64,000 bases of DNA from Telmatactis stephensoni (taxonomy: Eukaryota; Cnidaria; Anthozoa; Actiniaria; Isophelliidae): contig JALIZF010001413.1 of the NCBI GenBank assembly GCA_029948255.1, positions 124,001 through 188,000 on the forward strand, read 5' to 3'. A program made the translations under genes and the position numbers. Shown piece by piece: positions 46,301 to 56,580 of this stretch. Numbering within the stretch: position 1 is the first letter of the stretch; every line of letters starts with the position of its first letter. A model generated the notes under the pieces. It was not told the DNA's origin and ran no database searches. It saw only the letters and a program-made list of their open reading frames with translations.

Positions 46301-48086
46301 CAGCCAAACGTATAGAAGGTTGTGAAAGTAATTATTCAGAGCTTAGAACTTTACTGCTATAAGCGCTATACAAATGCTTGTTTGATTGATTGATTCAGTG
46401 AGGGTTCACACAGAAACTCAGTAGGAAGCAAAATGCTATGTTATTTCCATATGCTTTCTTTTTCGTGATTTTTGTTCCAATTCGATGCTTTCAAAATTGA
46501 CAGTTATCGTTGCAAATCAACAGGCCAGAGGTATTAGTGCTTGACTTCACAAAATGTCCTTCTTTTTAACCTTATGAACCTTAAGCTGACAAACTTTTTG
46601 GAAAAAAATCTTAAATATCACGACCTTAGTATTTTGCCCCATCTTTTATGACTTTTCCAGGCCTGGAATTATTAGAAGTTTGGATTCCAAGGCTTTTCAT
46701 GACTTGTGATGTCCATGGCCATGGGAACACAGTTCATTGACGAAAATATCCGTGCATATTTTGGCTGAAATTCGATGTGAAACATGTCCTTAGAAGGTGT
46801 TTACATGACACTAGGATCATCCTAGCAGGCGATCGAATCGATCATCCTACCTGCTATACATTTACTGCATTCTGTTTAGTAGGATGATCCCAGTACCCGA
46901 AGTGGAGATACAAATTTGCATGTAAACAGAATGCAGTAAATGTATAGCAGGTAGGATGATTCGCCTGCTACAGGATGATCCCAGTGCTAGGATGATCCTA
47001 GTGTCATGTAAACACCCCCTTAATGGAGAAGGTACATCAGTGTTTTTGGTTAAGAGTATTGTGAATTTTGTCAAAGTGTTCTGTGGCATTTTCATGGGTC
47101 ACAATCTTTGGTTCCAAAAAATCCAGTGCAAATTTCAACAACAACGAAGATAAACAAAATTACATGTTTGAGTCATTGGCGGACAATGAGGACAAGCAGC
47201 CATTTTTATTCATGATTCCACAGGAAACCCATTACAAAAGGAATCCCATAAAATTCCCAGCTACGGCTGGAGGCACTAAAAGTGAACTTATTGGTAGGTT
47301 ATTGCACGGGAAAGTTGTCTTTTTATTATATCATTGACCAAAATTTTCATTTGAATAAAAGCTAGAGCGTAACGTTCAAGACCTCGACACAACTAGATTT
47401 GCATAATTATGTAAACACGGAGCTTTCTCGAGATCGGGGACACTAGTGAAAAACGTCTGCGCATGCTCGTAGTCAAGTCTTCGTGCTTTTGTAAATTATG
47501 CAAATTTCGTTTTTACGCTTGCCTTCAACAATGGTTTTCACAAAATGTCAAAACTTAAGGTTATTTCTTGAAACTTAGGGCCAGTATTCATATAATGTCT
47601 TCATAAATACAATATCTTTGTCTCACAAAAGTATACAAGAGAAATTTTATGTATACACCGAGAACACGAGCATTTCATTTCAGGCTAAAACTCAAACATT
47701 TCTTAAGAAAACATCGTAATATGCACGCATGCGCAGACGTTTTTCACTAGTGTCGAAATCGGGCAGTTCACAGACTGCTAGAGCATGATTCTAATTTGTC
47801 AATCTGCCTATATTGCTTTGTAGTAAATTGACTATGGCGGTTTTAATATGGTGGCCGATAGACAGTCGTCCTACTTCCTGTAGTTCGCCAGGATTGGTAT
47901 GAGGCTTACGACGGTAATAAAAGCTGAGATATTAACCGGATACACAAAAACCTATATAATCTCCCTTTTTGGTGGTAAAAGGTTAATATCGTTCGATACG
48001 AAAAAGCACAATTTTTGGAGGGCAGTACTTTCGTTCCGCTTTAAACTGATGCGATCCCGCATCGAGAAGATAACACATGAAAGAAA

Positions 48087-48148
<62 letters not shown>

Positions 48149-49022
48149 ATGAAAGAAAGAAAGAAAGAAAGAAAGAAAGAAAACAAGAAAAAAAGAAAGA
48201 AAGAAAGGAAGAAAGGAAGGAAGGAAGGAAGGAAGGAAGGAAGGAAGGAAGGAAGGAAGGAAGGAAGGAAGGAAGGAAGGAAGGAAGGAAGGAAGGAAGG
48301 AACCAACAAAAAGAATCATTATAATAACAGCAAGTAAACCTAGATAACCAAGACATTCAAATAGTTTTCATCTGATTGCCTGATGTGTTACCTACTTTGA
48401 GTGATTTTCTTTCTAGTGAACCTAAAAGCAATTCGATGCTGACCTACAACCTCATATCGTCCCGCGATTGCTATTTGGCGCTCATGACGTCAAGAAAGGA
48501 AATAACGTAAATTAATAGTATCAGGACATAAAGTGATACTTTTGCAACAAGAAGTGATACCTTTGAAGCGGGTGGGTTTCTGTGGTGAGTTGACTTACCG
48601 TATACTCGTTTTACCGCCGCAGCGCTTATTTAATTTTTGGATTTCTGATGCGGCGCTAATTTGAGGGCAGCGTTATTAAGAAATCATAAGGCTCACAAAT
48701 GATTTAAGGAGGTAAGCAAATGTTAAAAACGAAATAACCGTGTTTTCAAATGTACAAAACCTCTATCTTTTACACAATTTCAACGTTGAGGTACATGAGT
48801 TAACTGTGTAGTGGAAGGCTTTTGAATAAGCGTCGTACTGTGTGAACAAATGCAGCGCTTATTCGAGGGCGGCGCTTAATTCATCATTTTGCCCTTAAGT
48901 GCGGCCTTTAATCGGGGCGGCGCTAAAACGAGTAAATACGGTAACTTACCTTGGCTTTTCAACATTGATGATCCAATAGACATCAAAGAAAAGACCAGTG
49001 CAACCATCAAAATGAATTTCAT
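43323..49022 (-). CDS. Secreted ShKT-domain plus F5/8C (discoidin) protein, 4 exons
   Basis: Exons 48950-49022, 45960-46106, 45056-45163, 43323-43777, all joined in phase 1 with GTAAG-type donors; stop TAA at 43323-43325. About 260 residues. Exon 1: signal peptide MKFILMVALVFSLMSIGSS. Exon 2: Asn/Gly-rich then YCCESLKAEGYF and KKLCPRRF. Exon 3: a ShK-type module, six cysteines ending CQYTCNKC. Exon 4: a complete F5/8 type C domain (SSTYKPPSARLN, GWCPKTNAKEDWIQVDLGK, ARYIRLIP, LRMELYGC). ShKT modules occur in channel-blocking peptides but also in many enzymes and matrix proteins; with a discoidin domain, a glycan- or lipid-binding secreted factor is likelier than a venom peptide. Each module sits on its own exon, as in domain shuffling. 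Confidence 0.88.
43931..44249. mobile_element. Family A TTAA MITE, copy 2
   Basis: TTAA-AGGTCCACTTGGATGAAA at the left, CATCCAAGTACCACA-TTAA at the right, interior matching 5443-5778. It lies in the intron of the ShKT/F5-8C gene. Confidence 0.85.
44520..44820. mobile_element. Hairpin element with CGAGCGCAGCGAGG loop and CCAATCAG
   Basis: GTTATTAACCGAGCGCGAGG, CTGTATGGGAAAATATCAGACC faces its complement at 44626-44668. CGGACCGAGCGCAGCGAGGTC forms the inner part. To the right, GCCAATCAG (44780-44788) and TTATATGGC blocks. The design parallels 8040-8357 and 32100-32405. Intronic in the ShKT/F5-8C gene. Confidence 0.75.
45215..45602 (+). mobile_element. tRNA-derived SINE
   Basis: tRNA-like head: A box TGGCACAGCCGG (45223-45234) and consensus-perfect B box GGTTCGATTCC (45273-45283), about 40 bp apart as in polymerase III promoters. 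The body contains CTTCTCGGATAAGGACGTTA, AACCGTAGTCCCCGTCTC and GGGACGTTAAAGAACCCAC, repeated motifs typical of conserved SINE core domains. The tail is AT-rich (AATAATTCAAATAAAC). It lies between exons 45960-46106 and 45056-45163 of the ShKT/F5-8C gene, opposite in strand. Confidence 0.85.
46345..46400 (+). mobile_element. Retroelement 3' tail ending in (TGAT)n
   Basis: CTGCTATAAGCGCTATACAAATG followed by TTTGATTGATTGATTC: the common GCGCTATACAAAT end with short tandem tail. Similar (ATCA)n tails occur at 42515-42540 and 7836-7855 in the other orientation. Confidence 0.5.
46796..47016. mobile_element. 221-bp palindromic MITE, GGTGTTTACATGACAC ends
   Basis: GGTGTTTACATGACACTAGG at the left and CCTAGTGTCATGTAAACACC at the right. 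Inner blocks ATTTACTGCATTCTGTTTA and TAAACAGAATGCAGTAAAT also pair. GGATGATC/GATCATCC recurs six times. It lies in the first intron of the ShKT/F5-8C gene. Confidence 0.9.
47439..47754 (+). mobile_element. 316-bp twin element, copy 1 (9-bp duplication)
   Basis: Ends GACACTAGTGAAAAACGTCT and complement. Flanked by GAGATCGGG (47430-47438) and GAAATCGGG (47755-47763), a 9-bp duplication with one change. The interior is about 95% like 49935-50250 in the opposite orientation, with identical length. A 9-bp duplication is typical of Mutator-like elements. Non-coding. Confidence 0.9.
48079..48302 (+). repeat. (GAAA)n/(GAAG)n homopurine tract
   Basis: About 223 bp of GAAA tetramers turning into GGAA/GAAG tetramers near 48205, with two pyrimidine interruptions. 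Long Glu/Lys/Arg or Phe/Leu/Ser frames on both strands are artefacts. Such purine mirror tracts can adopt triplex structure. It is in the first intron of the ShKT/F5-8C gene. Confidence 0.97.
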
Positions 49023-49288
49023 CCTGAGCGTTTTAACTTCTCTCTTCTCTTAGCAGTAGTTAGTTGTTGAAAGAGTGACTAAGGCTACAGGCTTTGAACT
49101 GCTTGCTAAAAATTAAAAGATCTTTTGTTAACGGAGTAACAAGTTTTAATCAAAGAAAAATATGGCGTAAATACAATAAATTTGAGGGGTAAAAAATAGC
49201 TGGAGTCACGCCCATTTCGGGTTGGCCCTTTAGGAGTATGAATAAAAATTCCCGACGATGATTCTTGACAGAAATATACGGGATTAAA

Positions 49289-49690
49289 TCCCGGGGCGGG
49301 AACTCCATTGTAAAAGGATCAGGTATGCTCGTCGTATCTCTTAGGGTAAAAATCAGCGATTTGGTATCTTTTAGAGTGTTAAAATTGAATTTTAGAGTTT
49401 TAGCATTTAATTTCCTGGTATCTTTTAGGGTATCAAAAGAGCCAATCGCTTATTATCTTGTTTTCAAATGGAAGAAATTTGCCCAAAAAGCGTGTCGACC
49501 GTTCAATTTTGTGTTCATCATCATACTGTTCATTAGCTTGTTATCGTTGGTATCTCTTAGGGGTTAAAAGTCGTCCAGCCACGCCCTTCTTAAAAGACGT
49601 CTGCAGCTGGTATCTTTTAGGGGTATTTTTTTAAATTTCCAACGAGCATACCCAATCCTTTTACAATGGAGTCCCCCCGGGGGATTAAAT
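49289..49690. mobile_element. Foldback with CTCCATTGTAAAAGGATC ends
   Basis: CCCGGGGCGGGAACTCCATTG, then TAAAAGGATCAGGTATGCTCG faces CGAGCATACCCAATCCTTTT, ACAATGGAGTCCCCCCGGGGG. The interior is shared with 15334-15620 (TCTTTTAGGGTATCAAAAGA, GTCCAGCCACGCCCTTCTTA). Non-coding. Confidence 0.85.
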
Positions 49691-49925
49691 GGTGCTTTTC
49701 AGGATAATCACGGTCAGACGTTAAAGGACTACTTGGATCAAATTTAAATTAAAGACAATTGAAGATGACTTGAAACTTAGTGAAACCTATGTACATGGTA
49801 CCAATAATCACCCTGAGCAATATTTTCTTCACATCCAAAAGAGACGAAAATCATCAAGGTTTTTAGCATTCAAATTGTGAGTAAATGACGTCACTTACTT
49901 AACCCCAATTGTTCTTTTAGGTTAA

Positions 49926-51346
49926 ACCCAGAGGGACACTAGTGAAAAACGTCTGCGCATGCGTGCATATTACGATGTTTTCTTAAGAAATGTTTGAGTT
50001 TTAGCCTGAAATGAAATGCTCGTGTTCTCAGTGTATACATAAAATTTCTCTTGTATACTTTTGTGAGACAAAGATATTGCACTAATGAAGACATTATGTT
50101 AATACTGGCCCTAAGTTTCAAGAATTGATCTTAAGTTTTGACATTTTGTGAAAACCATTGTTGAAGGCAAGCGTAAAAACGAAATTTGCATAATTTACAA
50201 AGGCACGAAGACTTGACTACGAGCATGCGCAGACGTTTTTCACTAGTGTCACCCAGAGGAGGAGCGCACACCTTCCCAAGATACATTGCGCCTTTGAAAC
50301 ATGGATTTGTACAAAATTTATGGTGGAAACGGAGCTAATTTTTGGTCGTTGTATTGAGATGCAGAAATGAATTCCTTTACGAATATGAAGAAGTGGTAAA
50401 AGAGCTTTCAAACTATTACAAATTTAGCTAATTTTGACATTTCTAAAGGTTTGTAATTTAGATTTGAACTTGAAGTACATTGGGGCCTGAAGAAAATACC
50501 CAATATTCAAACATCGCTTTCTTTAAAACGAATCAACATAAACTGGTTCTGATTATAGTGTCTTATAGAGCGATCTTTCCCCTTTTTTGTGGTCTCAAAG
50601 TGACCCTTAGTGACCCAGGATTTCAATTCGAAATTTTAGAATTTATGCGTGATGTTTTGACGTCAAACACAAGCAGCGTGTAGCCGTTGCTGATAAACCA
50701 CTGGCTCAGTGTCTGGGTTTAAAATCGCGTCAATATGCATCATAGTAAAATAACACTTTGCTTTTGGATTGTGAGAGTAATTAAGGCATCATATGAAAGG
50801 CGTAATGATAAAAATACGACATGTTCTTAAAGCATAACTACTATAACGCTCGGGAAATAAACTAATTTCAGCCGTGACCTTTGGCGTTATCCGATCCTTG
50901 CTTCGGTGTTATTTATATTCTCACTCTAAAGTTTCATTGAAGTTTGTTCTTCAATGGCTAGCAATCCAAAATTTTAAAATTAAAGATTTAGTTTTACAAG
51001 TTTAACTTTATTTTACATGTTGTATCACATATTTCGAGAATTAACTGCTCACGAACTTGGACCATGCAGTTCAATCACAAGATTCAGCATAAAGCGTCGC
51101 TTCATCCAGCGTATTAATCTTAACATTAATTATTTTTATGACAAAGAATTGATACTTCAAGCTACACCATAAGTGAGTTTCGTTTTTCACAAGCAATAGA
51201 CGACAAATTCGGAAGAACTAGCTTTCCTACATCGCTATCGATGCTCTCGCTTCGGTGACTTCAACACAATGATGAATGTGTGAAAAAATTGATAATATAC
51301 TTCATTTTGCAATGCATCTCGGGAAGGTGTGCGTTCCTCCTCTGGG
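49926..51346. mobile_element. TTAA-flanked CCCAGAGG element within family A copy
   Basis: TTAA at 49922-49925 and 51347-51350. Ends (A)CCCAGAGG-AGGAGCGCACACC on the left, interrupted by the 316-bp element, and GGTGTGCGTTCCTCCTCTGGG on the right. TTAA plus CCC termini are the classic piggyBac form; no transposase is encoded (about 1.1 kb without the insertion), so it would be a non-autonomous derivative. Confidence 0.75.
49935..50250 (-). mobile_element. 316-bp twin element, copy 2, innermost of three
   Basis: Exact 9-bp duplication ACCCAGAGG at 49926-49934 and 50251-50259. Ends GACACTAGTGAAAAACGTCT. Inserted in the left terminal repeat of the element at 49926-51346, whose intact right terminal repeat (CCTCCTCTGGGT) shows the empty site. 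Confidence 0.92.
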
Positions 51347-51728
51347 TTAAACCATATTTCTCTGTGATAATGAGCTTAAAATGTAGATTTTCTGTTGGAG
51401 ATTAGCCAGTTATCTTAATTATATTAATCTTCATATAGAAACAATATGATCAGTTTCCAATTTTCACCGATTTTCATCCAAGTGGGCCTTTAAAAAGCTA
51501 TAATGACGCTAATTTTGGTACCTTTAAAGTGCTAAAATTTAAATTCTCGTCAATCATCCTCAATGCAACTAAGTTTTAAATATCTTTTTAACCTTGTTTC
51601 TCTCCATCCCCAACTATAAAACCATACGGCAGTACAGTCCTCTCCGAAGGACTGACCAGAATTTGATTGTCGTGTTGTTACTAAGACGGAATAGTTGCAG
51701 GAGCTCTCGAGACTATTCATAATCTTAC

Positions 51729-51810
51729 CTTCGATCCACTCGTTGATCTGAGAGCTGCTTGTAGTCCTCGAAGACTGGTGTACTGGAAGATGAAATCAGC
51801 TCTTTTTATG
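51729..51810 (-). promoter_or_regulatory. Candidate TATA box and non-coding first exon
   Basis: Minus strand: CATAAAAAGAGC (51801-51811), then about 30 bp on GTACACCAGTCTTCGAGG and a strong donor GAAG/GTAAGATT at 51727-51729. A matching acceptor (TTTTTAG/CAAGC, 49105) precedes the ShKT/F5-8C start codon at 49022, so this could be that gene's promoter and 5' UTR exon. Inference from signals alone. Confidence 0.4.
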
Positions 51811-54754
51811 TGATTAGGAAAATAATTATAGTCTTGATTGCTTTTTTAATTTTAGTTCTTGTCGGCATAGAAAATTTTGTGTCTATAAATTTCATTTATT
51901 TTAATTATTTTCTTTTACCAAGCAGGATTAATCAATTTGATTAGGCCGAAATCTTTTATGAGAATGATATTGGAAGGTGTTCAAGTTCTTAAAAGTCATT
52001 TCAGGTGTCCGCGTTGAAGCTTTGTCGATTTTCATTACATTTGAAGAATGACAGTTGTCCAGATTTCTGAAACGTTGTCCTGATTTTCGTTTCTTTTTTA
52101 AATTCACAGCTGGATCCCTTGGTAGGCGTTTTAAAAATTTTAATTTTAAGTTTGTACAAGTTTTCAAGAAGAAATAATTAGCTATTATGAATTGCTTTAA
52201 TTGAATATTATACAGACAACCAAACAAAATTTCTCTATTGCTCATTTTCTTATGACATGCCTTTGACGGGACACAACAAAATATTCAATTTATTTTTTTA
52301 ATCAATTTTATGGATCTTTTATCTCTAGAATCTTTTAGAAATTTGCTGTTGTTTGTGCTCAAGCGTTGCTGTTATTTTGAATAGGTCACTGAACCATTTG
52401 CTTTGAAACGAGGCTAATGTGAAACTCAAATGAACACGTAATCTTCAGTAAAAGGTCTGTCGTCGCAACGTTCAGGTGGTTCACTGGATCAAAATGGTTG
52501 CTTTGAAGAATGCTTAAGCTTTGAAATGGTTCGTTTTAGAGAATGTTATTGATGGCTCTTAAATAATCATTAAATTAATAGAGACCCATGCAAAGTACGA
52601 GCGGGTCCTTTTTGCAAATGTATGTAGTGACATAGATATTTTTCAGAAGTGCTTGCTAAAAACCTTTAGGTATTGTTTAGCACATTTATATTCAATACGA
52701 GAACCATAAACTGAATACAAGAATTGTACTATGTTGGATATTCTTTCAGACGTCATCAATCAATGCTGACGGCAGGCTGCTAGCGCTAGTTGTTAGTTGT
52801 TTTTGATATGGTTTACAGAGCGTCGTCGCTTGATGACGAAGGCAACGTCTTATTATATTATTCTACGGTAAAGAGCTATCAGTCAGACATTTGACAAGAG
52901 CAGTAACCTGGTGTCACGAGTCATGACTACTTTTTTTTTAAAAATCGAAAATATAAGCCTTCGTCATACAGTAATTGCTCAACGTGTCTTTTTTGGTGGG
53001 CATATTTCTGAACAGACAAAGCAACTATATAAGCAAAGTTTGAATGAATGATCAGTTGAACCGAGAATGTCGGAATATGAATAGTCATTTAACAGGGTCC
53101 CCTATACCCCTTTGCAAAATGAAATTACGCAAAAATATTTGGTCTTTTCACGTGTCACGGATAATTAAAAATTCACTTTCACGTTCCCAAAAAATCAAAA
53201 ATTACTTTCACGTGGACGCAAAAAGATTTTAGACCTTAAATCACGTTTCACGTCAAAATAAATCAGCCATTCACGTTTCGAGCAAAAGGTATAGGGGACC
53301 CTTGCTTTAATACTCATCATATTCAAATAATGAAAATGAATGTTCTACGTTTTTTCCAATTCACATTTTAACTTTGGAGCCGGACTTTCTCTTTGCGCTG
53401 CTTCATGTGCTGTTCTCTACTCTTCTCTGTTCTCTTATGTTCCCTTTTTTTGTGCTGCTCTATTCTGTCCGCTCGTCTGCTCTGCTCTTCTTTATATCCA
53501 TCTTATTTGTCGTGCGTCAGAGGTAAGTACTATGGGCGATGTGACTGGGAGGAAGAATCTCTGAAAAAAATGTCTTATTCTTATAATAATTAAAGAATGC
53601 TAGCGCTCTCCATTTTTAATGTCAGTTTTCAAAACTAACTCTCAAATCTTCAAAAGTTATTTAACGTCTTTGCAGTACCAAACTAATATGATGAATTTGG
53701 CACCACGAGGTCGCTAGGTGTTTAGAGTTGTGTCTGGGGAGGGGAACGGTATTTCTACTATATTGCGGTTTGACAGCCGATTTCAGGTTCGCTCAAAATC
53801 AGTACGTATACGTAATTGTAGGATTCGTGAAAATTGTCCGGTTTGGTGCTGATTTTTTTAGGGATATTACTAGTCTTCCATCTGGGCCCTGGCACCGCAT
53901 ACATCCAGACATTTTTTGACAAAGTGCTTCTTGGGGGGAGAGGAAGGGGCGAGTTGTATTACATTGATATCATCTCTGAATTCAATATTTCTTCTACATC
54001 GATTTCAGTTCACGTTGATTTTTGGAACAGAGTATAAAATGTAATAAAATGTATAAATGTCTGTATAAAATCCTGGCAGATAAAAATCGTCGTGGCAACA
54101 TTAAACCACTTCTGGATTTCTTGGGAAAACTTGTTGGTCTTTGTTGACATATTATTACTGAAAACGTCTAACAACTAATATCTTTTAATTTAATTTTATT
54201 AGTTTTTTTAATTTTGCAAAAAAAATGGTGTTTGTTTCCAATGATTTTCAATTTTACCGACTTCTTTGTTTTTTGGAAGGCTTCCTATAGTTGTTGGCAT
54301 ACCTTTTTTAACCTTTTTCATGTTTGTAATTTTTGACTTAAGGTAAATACGGTATAATAAGACCAATGCAATGTAGCGAGCGCCCTTTTTCTCGTAACGC
54401 TTGTAACGCGATGCACGACAACTTAAGTATTCTTCATTGAGTTTTAATATCTTTAAAACTTTTCAACTTGATTATCTTTAGGAAATTTGCTCATGTTTGC
54501 GCTAAAAATATATTGTTACATTGAATAATTGTGGCTCGTCAAAATCTGATAGTTTGCATGCTTTGAAGCGAGACTAAGGCCATCATGTTTATTCTTGTTT
54601 CCCGTTGCCCGAGCGACCCTAATTTTCAGAAATCAGGAATAAAATAAAAAAAGTAAGAGGATATAAATACTGAATAGACAACAATATCAAAACTCTATCA
54701 CTAACACAACTTTCTGGCGGTTTCTCATCTGGTAAATGAGCCTGAGTTTAGCTT

Positions 54755-54792
54755 TTGAGTTTCTGGGCGCCTTCGATCTAGCTTTTTATAGT
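54755..54792 (-). promoter_or_regulatory. Candidate TATA promoter, minus strand
   Basis: CTATAAAAAGCTAG on the minus strand (TATAAAAA at 54783-54790), preceded by a GC-rich GGGGGAAGGCAGC. No convincing exon follows within 2 kb. Confidence 0.25.
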
Positions 54793-55683
54793 TTCTGCTG
54801 CCTTCCCCCGCAGGCGTCCCCTATATCGGCCTTACTGTGTCATATGACCGACAGGGTCTGCAGCGTCCAATAAGAACACAGTTCGTTGATCGGTGACTTC
54901 TGGTTTCATAGCTAGCAACAGGTCACATCGACCTTTTTGCAGCAATATGTACACGATATGTTAAAGCGCACCTTGAAGAGTGGCATAGGGCATGGTCTGC
55001 AAACACACTTCGTTAGCTCTCTACATTCCACTGTACCGCACAGGTCAATATTACCTCATCAAGACTCGATATCGATAGTCATGACCAGTCATGTGCCTGA
55101 GCCTAAGTTTTATTTCTTTAGATATTTTATGGAAAATTTTGTATCGATTTTTTTTCATTTTAGTCTACGAATTTATCACCAAAACACTTGTCTATGGAAA
55201 CACTATTTTCTTCCAAAGTATTGGTACTGTATTCAGAAAAGACATTTCTTTTGCAAGCTCAAACAGCTATGCCTTCATACGTAACCACTGTTTTCCCATT
55301 TTAATTGTTTTTATTTTATAATTTTTCTATTTTTTCCGACCAACCTACCGACCTGTGCGAGACCCAGGGCAACGGGAATCGAAAATAAATATGATGCAGG
55401 GCCTAATGTCTAAATTAAATGCGCACACAACCTTGAGAAAAGGGCTATTGATAGCCATTGATAACTACGTGACATGCACAAGTCACTTGAATACCATATA
55501 TACATGAAAGCCAAGTCCTACTAAAGATCCAGACTTAGTGATCATGCATGATAAAATGTAGAAATAAAGGAAACATTATCAACGAACCAGGAGTCTTGCA
55601 TGATTGTTAACAGTATTATCAGATTTACTATGTAAGATGCATGTACGTTCAGAATTATATTTCTTTATGTATTTTCAATACAA

Positions 55684-56103
55684 TAGGCCATATGTACTAA
55701 CAGGTCACGTGACCCTATCTTCCCTAAATCAAGCGGCACCGTCTAAATGAACGCCAGAAATAGAAAGAGCACCTCGATATCAGTAAAAGTCCAAAGGTTC
55801 AGCTCATAAGATGTAATACAGGAGAAATGACAGTAAATTTAAGATGGGATATTTTCTTAAGATTCGTTTGGAAAAGTGCGCTGGATGGCAAGCTCGTGCC
55901 ATCCAACGCGCTTTTCCGAACGAACCTAAAGAAAATATCTAATCTTAAATTTACTGTCATTTTTTCTCATATTCATCTTATAAACTGAAACTTTGCACTT
56001 TTACTAATATCGAGGTGCCCTTTCATTTTTTGGAGTTCATTTTGATGGTGCTGCTTGATTTAGGGGAGATGGGGTCACGTGACCTGTTAGTGCATATGGT
56101 CTA
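55684..56103. mobile_element. 420-bp near-complete palindrome (foldback MITE)
   Basis: Ends TAGGCCATATGTACTAACAGG and CCTGTTAGTGCATATGGTCTA. Then GGTCACGTGACC (an E-box palindrome) on both sides, CTAAATCAAGCGGCACC, and so on to a central GATGGCAAGCTCGTGCCATC. Arms about 90% complementary over 200 bp. TA-rich target. Non-coding. Confidence 0.9.
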
Positions 56104-56106
56104 TTC

Positions 56107-56580
56107 GTGCATAAAAAGAGAACTGACTTGATGCTGGTCTCCAACCATGCATACCCCAAGCATAGATTTTCAGTCTGTTCAAGTATCTATCCTAGTTCTT
56201 GCCTACAACGCCAGCAAAATAAATGTGTCACCATGTTTTTCAAAGGTTTGTCCTCCTCCCCTTCTCAATGTTGCTGTTTGGGCTCGAAATTTCAAAGCAT
56301 AGCCTCTGAGCTGAAAGCATTACTGATCAACATTGAGGTAGGCCGGGAAGGAATCATGAATGGCTCATCTTTACTGGATATAATTCAAAGATTTTCTCAG
56401 GAGCGCGCGCGGGGCAAGATGGGGGTCATATGTTTGAATGTTCTCTTATGCGCGATCCGGCCTTTTCTTTTGACAGCTCTTCCACGGAACACAGAGGACA
56501 ATGAAATGCAATTCTACTGCAACGTATATTTTTGCAGTTTTCATTGTCATAACGTTGGAATACGTAATTATCCGGATTGA
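56107..56580 (+). CDS. Orphan 157-codon ORF
   Basis: Open frame starting 4 bp after the foldback element; not recognised. Many cysteines in the first half (SVCSSIYPSSCLQ, SQCCCLGSKF) and a helical-looking middle (SSLLDIIQRFSQERARGKMG). No signal peptide, no splice evidence, no neighbours on this strand. May be chance. Confidence 0.15.
   Translation: MHKKRTDLMLVSNHAYPKHRFSVCSSIYPSSCLQRQQNKCVTMFFKGLSSSPSQCCCLGSKFQSIASELKALLINIEVGREGIMNGSSLLDIIQRFSQERARGKMGVICLNVLLCAIRPFLLTALPRNTEDNEMQFYCNVYFCSFHCHNVGIRNYPD

Larger units (their letters stand above)
49721..51493. mobile_element. Family A TTAA MITE, copy 3, split by insertion
   Basis: TTAA-AGGACTACTTGGATCAAA at 49721 and CATCCAAGTGGGCCT-TTAA ending 51493. 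The halves (49721-49921 and 51351-51493) together match the inverse of copy 43931-44249; the break falls in the segment GTTCTTTTAG/..ATTTCTCT. The intervening DNA is the element at 49926-51346. Confidence 0.85.

Noticed and set aside
47899..48356. Several Lys/Glu/Arg- or Phe/Leu/Ser-rich ORFs
   Set aside because: Produced by the GAAA/GAAG microsatellite.
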